Shown here piece after piece: positions 46,201 to 63,788 of a DNA stretch of 64,000 nt. A model generated the notes under the pieces. It did not search any database. It saw only the letters and a list, made by a program, of their open reading frames with translations, and was not told where the DNA came from. Source of the DNA: Chamaecrista fasciculata (lineage: Eukaryota; Streptophyta; Magnoliopsida; Fabales; Fabaceae); contig QANZ01038630.1 of NCBI GenBank assembly GCA_003254925.1, positions 68,110 through 132,109 on the forward strand. The letters are read 5' to 3'. The stretch's first letter is position 1; every line of letters starts with the position of its first letter. Made by a program: the position numbers and the translations under genes.

Positions 46201-49020
46201 GTCCCATACATCGTCAAACACAATCATATAGCTCTTGTCTTGTAAAATGTCTCTGAGTTTATTTATGAGACTTTCTTTGTCTGTTTCATTTGTGGCTCCA
46301 TGTTTGTTGTTGTTTCCACCCTCTTGAAGGATTTCTATCAATGTTTTTAACAGAGTTTCCTCTCTGAATGTGCGAGAAATGGTGATCCAAGCAAAGCAGT
46401 CAAAAGTTCTGTTCTCCTTCTGCTTTTTGTAGATGTTGTTCACGATGGTGGTTTTACCTTCATACAAGTGTTATAAGGAGGAATAAGTGTTTGGTTGATG
46501 AGAAACTAGTGCAAAATCTTTGAATTCAATGCAGCAAAAGGTCCAAAAGGTCAAATTGCACTTTGGTCCTATATATTTGGGTTGAATTCAATGCAGCAAT
46601 TTTATATTTTGGAGACAAAAAAGTTTAGGTGAGTTGGGCTCCGAGGACTCACCAAGGCCAAGGCATGTCTCCAGGCTCTATGAACGCTTATAAATGTACT
46701 TACATATAGCCTACCAACAAAGCTCTCACATTCATAATTTAATGCAGCTATTTGTCTTTACGTTTTTTTTTTACAAAATTGGTTATACGTGTTTCTGTAA
46801 CTGGAGTGAAATTCATATTCAATCTGTTGGAATCAAAAGATGAAAAGTTATGAATGATCGATTTTGCGACAAAAGAAAAATAAAGGACTAGATTGAAATT
46901 TATCCTAAACATATAGGATCCAAAGTGAAATTTGGCCGTAAAAAAACATCTCTATAGTCTATATATGTATTTGGAAAAAAAAAAAAAATACAACTTTATA
47001 CTATTGTCATAATATAGTCGCACTGAACAAAACTGCTACAAAAGAAAGATACAAAATAGGAAATGGAATAGAAAATGTTGAAAATGTTGCCAATGGAATA
47101 GATATTTGCTCTTCAAACAGGTTTAATCTGATTATTCCACAACTTTCAACTATAGAAGTTATTATTAAGACAATAAAGGAAGAAAAGACTAACTAATAAA
47201 TGTTGCACTTTTAGTCCCTTAGTTATAGTTTATGAACATATCTATAGTTCTGTTATTAAGTTAATTATAGTGATAAATTATGTGGAATCATATAGCTAGT
47301 GATGCTTTTGTTTGGCCCAAAGATAGATTATTTTAAGATTTATGTTTTTATTTTGAAATCAACACAAAAGCTTTTAATAACTATACAGAAATTTTAAGAT
47401 ATAATACAATAATAGAAAAATATTTTTTAACTTAAAATTTATATTTATTTATTATGAGATTTGTTAGTAAATAGAGGATATGTGAAAATTTTTGTATGAT
47501 TAAAAATATAATTAATTTAAAAAATGTAAATAAAATTTAGGATAGTAAAAACAATGAAACATGAATGAACAATTTACCCACCTAAACTATAANCTCTCTT
47601 TCTTTACTAAGTTAACAATTTAGTCCCTTATTTATTCTACATACATATTTACGTGCCCGTTAGGGCACGCAAAGCCCCTAGTATATATATATGTATTAGG
47701 GGCTTTTGTGAACATAATGGTCATGTAAATATATACGTAACATTTAAAGTTGTTAAAATTTTTTTAAATTATACTACAAATAAAAGTTAATTATATATCT
47801 ATATCTATACTATATTATATGTGGGAGGAGTCTTCTAGTTGTCCTCCCACATATACATTAGTATAGAAATTATTATTTTATATAAGAAGTCAAAACTTCT
47901 AATTAGTCCTAAATGTATCAAATAATTTTAAATCAGTCCTAAATATTTTATTTATTTTAGATGAATCTTATATATATTTTTATAATTATTCAAATTGACC
48001 CCAAACTTACTCATTTATCAATATTGGAATTTATGTACTTTTTAATTTTAAATCAATTCAAATGTTACATGCATATTGATTTATATGATCCATTCTTTTT
48101 TACTGAGTTAACGATTTAGTCCCTCATTTATTTTACATACATATTTACGTTCCCGTTAAGGCACGTAAAGCCCCTAATATATATATATAGATATACTAGG
48201 GGCTTTGCGTGCCCTAACGGGCTCGCAAACATGTATGTAAAATAAATAAGGGACTAAATTGTTAACTTAGTAAAGAAAGAGAGACCAAATAGTAAATTTT
48301 CTCTTATTTTTAATTTCATAGACTATAGTTTTAAACATGAACGACCAGAACGAGAGAAAGGGTGGAGTCATGTATATTTATATCCGTCGTTTTAGGTTTC
48401 CGATTCTTACCAAGTCCGCCTTCGCCGACGACGGAGATAATGGTACGTCTTCTTTCTCCGTTGAAAATCCATCCTGTGAGTGTTTTTCTGGTTTCATCCA
48501 CTCCTACAAGCTTTGAATCTTCGATGAAACAAGCTCCCATTCGAAGATCATTCCTTCTAAAAACCTGTTCTCCTCTTTCGCTATTCGATTCTGCAACTGA
48601 CAGATCTAATCCAAATGTCTCTCTTCCTTTGTTCAATCTCACCAATGTTTCTCTGATTTCGCCGATTTCATCAGAAATCTCATGCCGCGGAATTATAGAT
48701 CTGAACAAATGATAAGTGTTGCTAACAACGCCATCGAGTCCTCGCTTCTGACCGCGTTTTTCCACTTTGAAAGAGTACTCGTCGATCACGTCTTCTATGC
48801 GATACGCCACTTTTCTCACTTGATTCACCCACTCTTTCATCAAATCGCTCGTATCGGTCCTCTCTGCTTTCGCGTCTGCATCTTTGAGGTAAGCTCGTAA
48901 AAGCCCTAATAGATCTTTGATTGATTCGATTTCGCCGTGAATGCCTCTTAGAAGTGTAGCTTCGTCTCGCAGGAGCGGGATTAGCCTGTTGATCACGATG
49001 TTCACTGCGAGTTCTGCCAT
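43209..49020 (-). CDS. CC-NBS-LRR disease resistance protein (NLR3), RPM1-like
   Basis: Third CNL receptor. Exons (minus): 49020-48411, 46457-46024, 44993-43209. Junctions are GT-AG with matching phases, giving 942 aa. An upstream in-frame ATG at 49038 exists, but MAELAVNIVI at 49020 matches the other copies and is preferred. Motifs: a canonical EDVID motif (YRIEDVIDEY), P-loop GEGGLGKTT about 198-206, FAWITISR, kinase-2 IVFDDVW (Asp 285-286), ITTRDRG, GVPLA 377-381, [15 protein letters not shown] 516-518, then about 10 LRRs. Intron 1 (1,953 bp) splits the P-loop glycine and holds a family A element and hairpin repeats. Intron 2 (1,030 bp) lies after the LFHLK codons, not where NLR1 has its second intron. 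No lesion seen. A family A element follows the stop. Confidence 0.94.
45198..45470. repeat. Family B element in NLR3 intron 2
   Basis: Good palindrome: 'agagtaaaataacaatttgg' opposite 'gaattattaatttactct'. Interior arms carry 'cagtttagtccctgaaagat' and its mirror. A second decayed copy lies near 45775-45930. Confidence 0.65.
46547..46936. repeat. Family A MITE in NLR3 intron 1
   Basis: Ends 'aggtcaaattgcactttgg' and 'ccaaagtgaaatttggcc', just upstream of the exon 2 acceptor. Confidence 0.55.
47600..48290. repeat. Hairpin repeats in NLR3 intron 1
   Basis: 48099-48274 is an almost perfect foldback: about 80-nt arms carrying 'gagttaacgatttagtccct', 'acgttcccgttaaggcacg' and 'aaagcccct', then TA repeats and the complement. 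47603-47690 carries a second copy of the left arm followed by a partial right arm. One undetermined base (n) lies at 47593. Confidence 0.65.
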
Positions 49021-50985
49021 TTCTTGAAATCGGAACAACGCAGATGCAGAATTCGATGTGAATCAAATACGTATGTGGAAAAGCATCGCTACTGCGATTT
49101 GTAAAGTTTTTGAGGTCGCAGCAAAGTCAAACACTCAGACTCGAGGAAGAAGAAGGTTAGATAAAATTAAAGCATCTTTCCTGATAACTAATTATACTCA
49201 TTCATTCTTGGTTTCACAGTAAAATCCTCGTATTCTTGTTTGAAAATATGTTTGTTGTAATTGCAGTCCATGGACTTGAATATTATATTGAATAGAAAAA
49301 TGCATGTTGGCAAGTGGCTTCAATTAAATAAAGTACTCGAACAAATGCGTTTTTGTTTGCGTATTAATTTATTTTACACTTCCTCTTTCTTTCACGACGA
49401 CTATTGAGACCATTGCATTGTTTTGTATTTGTTTAGAATTAGTTTAGTTAGTACATGACTGTCTAAAGAGTTAGGTGTCCTGTTCTTGCAAATAATGCAG
49501 ATTTTCCACGACTTAATTACAATTAGTAGCTTATTTAAAGGATTAACGTGCAGAATAACATATCTAGAAACAGGTTGTACCTATAGATTCAAGGGATTTG
49601 GAGACCAAAAAGGGTCAAAGTGCATTTTTAGTCCCATATATTTTGTTCATGTCTTAATTTGGGAAAACTTGTATCATTAGTAATGGTGGAAATTTTTTAT
49701 AAAAATATGGAATCAATTCTGTAGCTGACCAAAAGATATGAGACCAAAAGTGTAATAAAAAAAGATACGGAACCAAATTGAGACCTGAGGAAAAGATGAG
49801 ACTAAATGTACACTTTGGCCTTCTAAAAAGAATTGTCTGAAGTTGTCCTCTCTAGGGGGAAAAAGTGCAATGACCAAATTGCATACTTTCTAAACTGATC
49901 TACTTTTTTTTTTTTCAATATCCTTACTAAGCTGTGGTACTAATTGTCGAGTACTGTGTGGCTTAGGTTTTTAATATATCTCTTTCTTAGCTCTTGTGAT
50001 TTTTCAGTGGGTGATTAACTAGTGTAATCGAAGTCTTGTAACATAGTATCAAAATGCATGAGGAATTCTTTTTACTTGCATTTTACATAATTAGTTCAAA
50101 ATTTTAGCTAGATATATGCTTTGAAATCAAAGACGTTTTATGTAAAGAAGTGTATCAGGGATATCAATAAAAGCACTTATTGACTTTCATCTAACTAAAA
50201 TTCTTCTTATCAGCATCCATTTGATTTGATATCTGTTTCTTGTCATATAGTCATCTATTTATGATGATTCACATGAATCACATATAATTTCTTACTGCTT
50301 AAACATCCCATGCATCATTGACGGAAATGGATCCTCTAGAGTTCTTTTCTCTACTTTTCTTGTGGAGTATGAGAGAGAAAGGAAAAAAAAAGAAGAGAGA
50401 GAAAGAAAAAATATGATTTTACGTATTTTAATTTCATGAATTTCATATTTTCTTTCTCTTCTTCCTTTCTCTCTCTAACTCCATAAGAATCTCTAACTCC
50501 ATAAGAAACGTAGAGAAAGAAACTTTAGAGAAACCAATCCTGTAGCTGACGATCAGGTTTCATCCAATCCCAACATTGCAAGTTTTTTCTTTTTGTCCTC
50601 CGTTCACCATTTGACCAGTCCACCAACCCTTAAGAACATAATAACCTTAATGTAGAAGTAATAAGAAAAAATTGTGAGAAGGCCTCTCAATCCTCGTACA
50701 TCTGTAAAGCAAATTTGTGTGTGTTTAAAAAAAATAAATAAAGTGAAAACATTCAAAATCTTAGCACCAATTTGGCCAACTTTAGCTCCACCTAAATACG
50801 CCTTTTACTAATTCCCAGAAAAACACATTGGCCCCCACTATTATCCAATTAAAAGCTTCTTTCCCACCACTTTATTTCCCTTAATTTATCAACCCCATTA
50901 AGAATGCATCAGCATTATCTTTATCTTCTCTATCTCCTCCCTCATTACATAGCATAAGAGAAGTACCTTAGCATCAACCAGAAAC
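49021..50985. other. NLR3 upstream region with a MITE and a hairpin
   Basis: No gene seen. It contains a short family A copy (49611-49820, ends 'gggtcaaagtgcattttt' and 'aatgtacactttggcc') and a ~68-nt-arm foldback at 50349-50515 made of GA/CT-rich sequence. Confidence 0.5.
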
Positions 50986-51725
50986 ATGCTTGCGCTTCCT
51001 CCGCCATCCACAAAGCAATCAAATCCAATCTCTCTTAATCATGTTGCCATATCAAAACAACCTAAAAACCAAATTTCTTTGGAACCAGAAACTCCAAATC
51101 CTGGCTTTAAATACCCAATAAAACAGCCAACACTAAAACAACCTCACCTTCAAAGGACCAATCCTATAATATGGTGCACTTCAATTCTGTGCCTCATATT
51201 CAGCCTCACACTCATCTTCTCTGGAATTACAACTCTTATCATATTCTTCACTATCAAACCAAGGAACCCCATTTTTGACATTCCAAATGCAAATCTCAAT
51301 GTGATATACTTTGACTCACCGGACTTCTTCAATGAATCAATAGTGATTTCACTCTCCTTACTAATTTCTCCAACTCCAATAAGAAAATTGATGTGAGATT
51401 TGAGCTTCTGGACATTGACCTTTTCTTCTCGGACTTGCTCATATCAACTTAGGCTATCCTGGCTTTTACTGAGAGAAGGGAAAACAGGTTGGAATTAGTT
51501 CACTTTGTATCAAGCTTGGTGTTTTTGCCTGAGAATCTTGGTGTGAAGCTTCGAGAGCAAGTTCAGAGCAATAGAATCAATTATACTGTCAGGGGAACTT
51601 TTAAAGTTAGAGTCTCAGTAGGTCTCATCCAATTTTCCTTCTGGCTGCATAGCAAATGCCAGATAGAGATGACTGGCCCTCCAACTGGAGTTTTAGTAGC
51701 CAGAAGGTGTATCACAAAGAGATGA
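50986..51725 (+). pseudogene. NDR1/HIN1-like (LEA_2) protein, broken
   Basis: The family are plasma-membrane proteins with a cytosolic tail, one membrane segment and an extracellular LEA_2 domain; NDR1 itself is needed for some CNL immune responses. The frame opens at 50986 (MLALPPPSTKQS), has a hydrophobic segment (CLIFSLTLIFSGITTLIIFF) and NPIFDIPNANLNVIYFDSP. Near 51335-51345 the frame shifts: the LEA_2 continuation (NFSNSNKKIDVRFE) is in another frame. In that frame, after FFSDLLIST, a TAG replaces the expected glutamine, and the rest (LVHFVSSLVFLPENLG to PPTGVLVARRC) runs intact to 51725. Two independent lesions mean a pseudogene, though the length and order are otherwise complete, so it is recent. 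No intron, and an 18-A run follows at 51827, so retroposition is possible. Confidence 0.85.
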
Positions 51726-51826
51726 AAATGCAGGGTAGGAGATTTCTTCATGCTTGTTTACTGCTTTCTACTCTGTTTGGATTTAGAACACTAAAGGATA
51801 AGTAGTAAATAGTAAATACCAGTGAG

Positions 51827-51844
51827 AAAAAAAAAAAAAAAAAA
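51827..51844 (+). repeat. Poly(A) run after the LEA_2 pseudogene
   Basis: Eighteen adenines about 100 bp past the pseudogene stop. It may be the fossil tail of a retroposed mRNA. I found no matching target duplication. Confidence 0.5.
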
Positions 51845-52158
51845 GATTCTGTTTCATTGAGGGAAAAATCAAAATAATTACGAGAATATGTTAGTTCCAT
51901 AGATCAAAGCTGCTTATCACCATATATGTCACTCAAACCTGCCATACTTTTATATAGTACTCTGGAGTAGGGACAAGCACATGTATTAAGTACAACATAA
52001 CTAAAATTTATAGAATTATTATGTACCCCCAAGTAAGAATGTTAATCAGAAACCCAAAAAAAACAAAACAAAACACATAACTTGTTACATCACACAATTG
52101 ATAAAAAGAACCATCCCCATCTATCATTCTTCTCCAATCAATCTTGCAACTCCTTTCA

Positions 52159-55100
52159 CTAATACTTGTACCCTTTGACAAACAAGCTCTCCGAGGCCAA
52201 CCCGCCCGCGGCGGCTCCGGCGTACTTGCCGAGAGTGGCCTCGGAATTGGCCTTGCACCTTGCCAAGAAAGCCTCCTGAGCTTTAGCAATGTTGTCCTTC
52301 TTGCCAGCCCATGTCTTGAGTGTGCTCTGCTGTAATGCTCGCCCAAAGGAGAAAGAAAGAGTCCATGGCTTCACAACATCGAGCTTGTTCATTGCATTGA
52401 GGTTGAGAGTGGCTTCTTCCTCACTCTGACCACCTGACAAGAACACTATTCCTGGTACTGCAGATGGTACAGTTCTGCGCAGTGCAGTCACTGTGTACTC
52501 TGCAATCACCTCTGGTGTCACCTGTACAACAACAAGAAGAAGGTAAAGTTTGGAAGATGAAGTGCTTAATGATTGGTGAATGTGAATGTAATGTTCCCTT
52601 GTGAAGAGTAAACATATTTTCTATCCGTAAATTTGTCATGAAACTACGATTTAGTTTATAAATATTGACTATTTGTTGAGACTAAATAATAAGTTTTCTC
52701 TCTGACAAAAAAAATCAGAGATTAAAAAGTATATTTTCATAACTAAGGATTAAATTACAATTTTGGAACAAGTTTAAGGACTAAAATGTAAGTTTTCTCC
52801 CCTTGTGGAAGTTACTTTCGTGTGCAAGTGTATAATCCATTTCACTTCTTCGCTGTCAATGAAATTTGAAACAATCTAAGAACTTTATTTAAATTAAAGT
52901 ATTTAACATGGAAGTGAATCATTAAACTGACTACTTTGATATGGATATCTTAACTGCAGAAATATAAGTTAGGTAAATTAAGCGGTTTCTCTAATCAAGT
53001 AGAATATGACATTCATAAAAATACTAGCATCCTTATGTATATAAAGCTAGCTACTCAAATACCTGTAAAACTGGAATCCCCATGTACATTACAAATTGCA
53101 TGTTTAACTAATGACCAACCCTAATTATGCCGCCATATCTAAAGCCAAAACAGCGCAAAAAAAAAACATATACTAATTGATTCCACCACACAATGTCTAA
53201 GCATAATTTGAAATCTCACATGGCGTATAGTGTCAATGTCAGAATATTCACGGACCTATTAACACAAGTCAAAATCTCATTTATGATAGTGGGAGTTCTA
53301 TATAAAACGCACGAGTCCTCAAACTTTACTTGTTAGTCTAAAATATATAATTTTGTCTTATTATCATAATAGCTGAGTTAACAGCAGACAAATTTATATT
53401 TTGAACTAACTATAGAATAAATAAAAAAAGTTTGAGAACAAAACAAAATAAAATATTCAATGACTAAAACAAAATTTACCCTATTCCATGACCAAATGAG
53501 GTTTTGATCTACTGTTTAACGAAACAACTAGATCATCACAGAAATTGAAGTATTGTTATTAGGTCAAAGAACAAATTTGGTCCTATATCTTTAGTTGAAT
53601 TCTCAATTTAGTCATGCATCTTTTTTTTGTTGTATTTTTTTCTCATTTTTTGTAAAAGGTCTCAATATGGTCTCATATTTTTTTGGTCAAATTGCAGAAT
53701 TAGTCTCATATCTTTGCATTTGACTCAAAGATATAATACCAATTCTGCAATTGACCCAAAGATACGGACAAAAAATGTAACAAAAATATATATGCGACCA
53801 AATTAGGAATTGAGCAAAAGATATAAAGTCAAATTTACGCTTTGAACTTGTTATTATTATTACCTTGGGACTGTCAGAGCCAGGAGTAACCATGTTAGGC
53901 TTGAGCAGAGTTCCTTCAAGAAGAACATGATGATCATTCAAAGCCTTATAAACAGCAGCAAGCACTGTTTCAGTAGCAGCAGCACACATCACAATGTCAT
54001 GACCACCATCTGTCAAAATCTCCGGCTCAACAATCGGCACCAATCCATTCTCCTGACAAATTATCGCATACCTCGCCAATCCCTGCGCATTCTGCTGAAT
54101 CGCCAACTCCGACGGCTCATTCGCTCCGATCTTCAACACGGCTCGCCACTTCGCGAACCTCGCGCCGGCTGCGTAGTATTTCGCGCACCGGGAGCCGAGC
54201 GAATCGAATCCCTGAGTCGTGGTTTCGCCATTGGTTCCGGCCAATTCGACGATTCCTTTGTCGACTTTGATGCCGGGAACGACGCCGTTTTCTTGGAGGA
54301 CCTCGACGAATGGCTTGCCGGCGGCGGTGGTTTGGTAGAGGGTTTCCTCGAAGAGGATGACGCCGGAGAGGTGGGTGAGGGCGTTGGGAGCCGTGAAGAG
54401 GAGCTCGCGCAGGGTTTGGCGGTTGGATTCGATGTTCTCGACGTTGATGCCGGCGAGACGCTTGCCGATGGTGCCGGTGCTCTCGTCGGCGGCGAGGATG
54501 CCCTTGCCGGGAGTGGCTATGTACTTGGCATTCTTGATCAGTTCATCTGGAGGAGAAAGAACATATATGTGGTTTTTAAATTTATATTGCCGCCAATTCT
54601 AGTAGTTTGTTAGTTTTTGTTTTTGTTTATATCATGCAAGTACGGGTTAGACTATTTTATAAAGTTTGATTTAAGACATAAAATATAATGCGTTATGAGC
54701 CAATAAAATTATGACACACTTTGTTAAAAAAGTTATTATATATCAAATTTTATTGATACTGAACCCATTGCATCCCATATCCTAAAATAAACTTTGTATC
54801 ATAAACTAACTCTTAATTTAAATATTACGTATGCCAATTGTCATCATATTGAGAAATTAAGATATTTACTTGGCAAACTAGAAGTAATCAATTTCTAACC
54901 TGTATGAGTACAAAGATAGTCACATTTGTTGTTTTCTTTCACCCAANAAATTTCATCATGTTTTTTAATTGGAGTTTTTTTATTAATTTTATGTTACATT
55001 TACATATTATTAATCACATAAAATTTATCGCTATTATTTGATTAAAGTAAGGACAAAAGATAAAATCGATCAAAAGTAAAATTGACAATAAACAAATATT

Positions 55101-55827
55101 AGAGATAAAATTCAAAGTTAATATAAAGTATAGAGACAGAAAATAGTACTTTTGCTGTTCTTTATACTTTTAAAATATAAAAAGTTGGAAGAGAAAAAAA
55201 AAACCACTCATCCAATCATATAATAAAGATTGATGTTACTTGGTATCGTATCACTTATCATAACAACTGTTTCATAATAACTGTGAATTTTTTTTTAACC
55301 ATGAGTTAGACCCCATATACAAATTGTTATTTGTAGCTCATTTGATTTATTTCAACTATGATAGTTAAGAATTCAGACATCAAATATAGCCAACTTTCCT
55401 AGTTGATTCATTACTATCTATGTAGGAGATCGTTGCACTTGACTCAATCACACTGATCATTGTAAACAAATTTCCAATCCATTGAAAAAACTTTCTCGTA
55501 AATGTGTGTGCTGAGGAGAAAGGGGTAGTTGAAAATGAGATAAAATATCCTTATGAATAATTTAAAGTGAGATAAGAGAGATGAGATAGAAGATAAATCA
55601 ACATGAAAAAAATAAATCCCATGTTTAAATTCATACTTATAGTTTCTTTTCCATCGTTCCAAAATCTTCCCATTTTATGGCATGATTAATTATAGTAGAG
55701 AAAACAGAAGAGAGAAGACCAAGTGAGGACTTTCTCTCCCTCAATCTCCTTATAGGTTTGTTACTCACAGCATGAAAATCCGATTAGAGTTTAATATAAC
55801 AAAGAAACTAACTAATACCATTTATGC

Positions 55828-55885
<58 letters not shown>

Positions 55886-55981
55886 ATGATTCATGCATTA
55901 AAATGCAATGCAAGGAACAAAGTGGGAAAATCCAGAGTGAGAGTGGTACATACCTGCATACTTGCCAACAAAGGCAGACAT
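52159..55981 (-). CDS. Fructose-bisphosphate aldolase, cytosolic class I
   Basis: Glycolytic/gluconeogenic enzyme that reversibly cleaves fructose-1,6-bisphosphate into dihydroxyacetone phosphate and glyceraldehyde-3-phosphate through a Schiff-base lysine. Exons (minus): 55981-55954 (MSAFVGKYA), 54546-53864, 52521-52159. Junctions are GT-AG, and the total of 357 aa is standard for cytosolic plant aldolases; there is no transit peptide. Visible motifs: [23 protein letters not shown] (active-site Lys), VEPEIL, and [12 protein letters not shown] with the Schiff-base Lys at about 225; the C-terminus is KGYKY with the conserved terminal Tyr. Exon 2 is strikingly GC-rich in its 5' half, unlike all neighbours. 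Intron 1 holds a long GA repeat; intron 2 carries a family A element ending about 15 bp from the exon 2 donor. An undetermined base (n) lies at 54947 in intron 1. Confidence 0.97.
53561..53848. repeat. Family A MITE in aldolase intron 2
   Basis: Ends 'aggtcaaagaacaaatttgg' and 'caaatttacgctttgaact', mirrored interior. Its edge is about 15 bp from the exon 2 donor. Confidence 0.6.
55831..55882. repeat. (GA)26 microsatellite in aldolase intron 1
   Basis: An uninterrupted 52-bp GA run, read as (TC)n on the coding strand, starting about 70 bp after the exon 1 donor. TC-rich tracts near plant gene starts can act as regulatory elements, but that is inference here. Confidence 0.9.
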
Positions 55982-56102
55982 GGTTGGTTGGTTCAAGCTT
56001 TTGGGAAAAAAAGGTGTTTGGATAGCGGGAAAAACAGATAACAAACGACAGTACGAAAACTGAATTATTCACACACACACAACACAAGGCTTATTATTAT
56101 AA

Positions 56103-56111
56103 TTTATATAG
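56103..56111 (-). promoter_or_regulatory. Probable TATA box of aldolase gene
   Basis: On the minus strand ctatataaa lies about 120 bp upstream of the ATG at 55981, giving a 5' UTR of roughly 90 nt. Confidence 0.5.
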
Positions 56112-57234
56112 ATCACAAACTCAAAAGGGAATATACCAAGAATTATCATACACCCACACAAACAAAACACGTGTCCATGCATTGGCCTATCCAAGGTTAT
56201 CTCTCCTGGATAGACCAACGAGTGATCCTTCTGCCTGCAAATTGCCAACTCATAATATTCATAAAATATAAACTTCAATTCTCACTGTTCAAATAATTTT
56301 TTGTGGAAAGCTCTCTTCCATCATCCAAATCCTGTTTCTCTTTCTGTTTTTTTGCTTCAAATATCCCAACTATGGATAATATTAATATACAAGATATCAA
56401 CCCTCCCAAAAGGCTATTATTATTCTCTGGGTTATTCCGAATTACTCTGTCTCAGCCACATTATTATTTATTTTTGTCGGCTTTTTGTCTTGTTCTGGAA
56501 ATCAATTACTCACCTCAAATAATATATTCCTCTCGCAAAATAAATGCCTCTGCAAAACTTATACCCAGAACCCAGAACTCAACAATCAATATATGACACT
56601 AAAACCAGATAGCATCTATACATTTGATATTTTGAGTCACCTATACCATCCCGCTTACTATGTTTATCTATTGGACCAAGCTCTTTTTTTGGACCAAGCT
56701 CAAACTGAAACATTGTAAGCTTTTTCTATAGTGTTGAACTTACTCTTCACTTTAAGCCTACATTTTAAGTTTGGCCCATTGTCTCGAAGGTATGGCCAAA
56801 AGCCCATCCCTTGCGAAAGCCACTGACAGAGCCAATACTTGAGTTAATTTGGGCTTTAAAAGCATACCTAATTTGGGCCTTCAAGCAGCAATCTATCTGG
56901 AAAATGAACAATAATGTAGATTTAAGATATCTGTGTTCATTTCTATATATAGTATCCAAGTCCACAAACAAATGAATACATGAGAGACAGTAACTCTAAG
57001 AGGATATAAGAATGTAATCTCGGAAAAATTCGAATACTTGTACAGTAAACGGTCACACATGGTATTGGAGCGTTCCCAGGATGCCTGAGTTTGTAAAACA
57101 AAGCAAACGGATTATGAGGAGATAGATAATTCAAGGGCTTAGGAGTCAAAATTGATATTAATAAAACTCAATTTCAGATAAATCGACCATCTGAAAATAC
57201 TAAGTTTTTTTTTTTTTTTTCCCGCAAGTAACAC
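56112..57234. other. Intergenic between aldolase and uridine kinase genes
   Basis: Holds the aldolase promoter and the 3' flank of the uridine kinase gene. A poly-T run (57206-57220) reads as poly-A just after that gene's stop. No additional gene seen. Confidence 0.5.

Positions 57235-63788
<6,554 letters not shown>

Noticed and set aside
49021..49038. Alternative NLR3 start six codons upstream (MFRFQE)
   Set aside because: The downstream MAELAVN start aligns with the start of NLR1 and NLR2.
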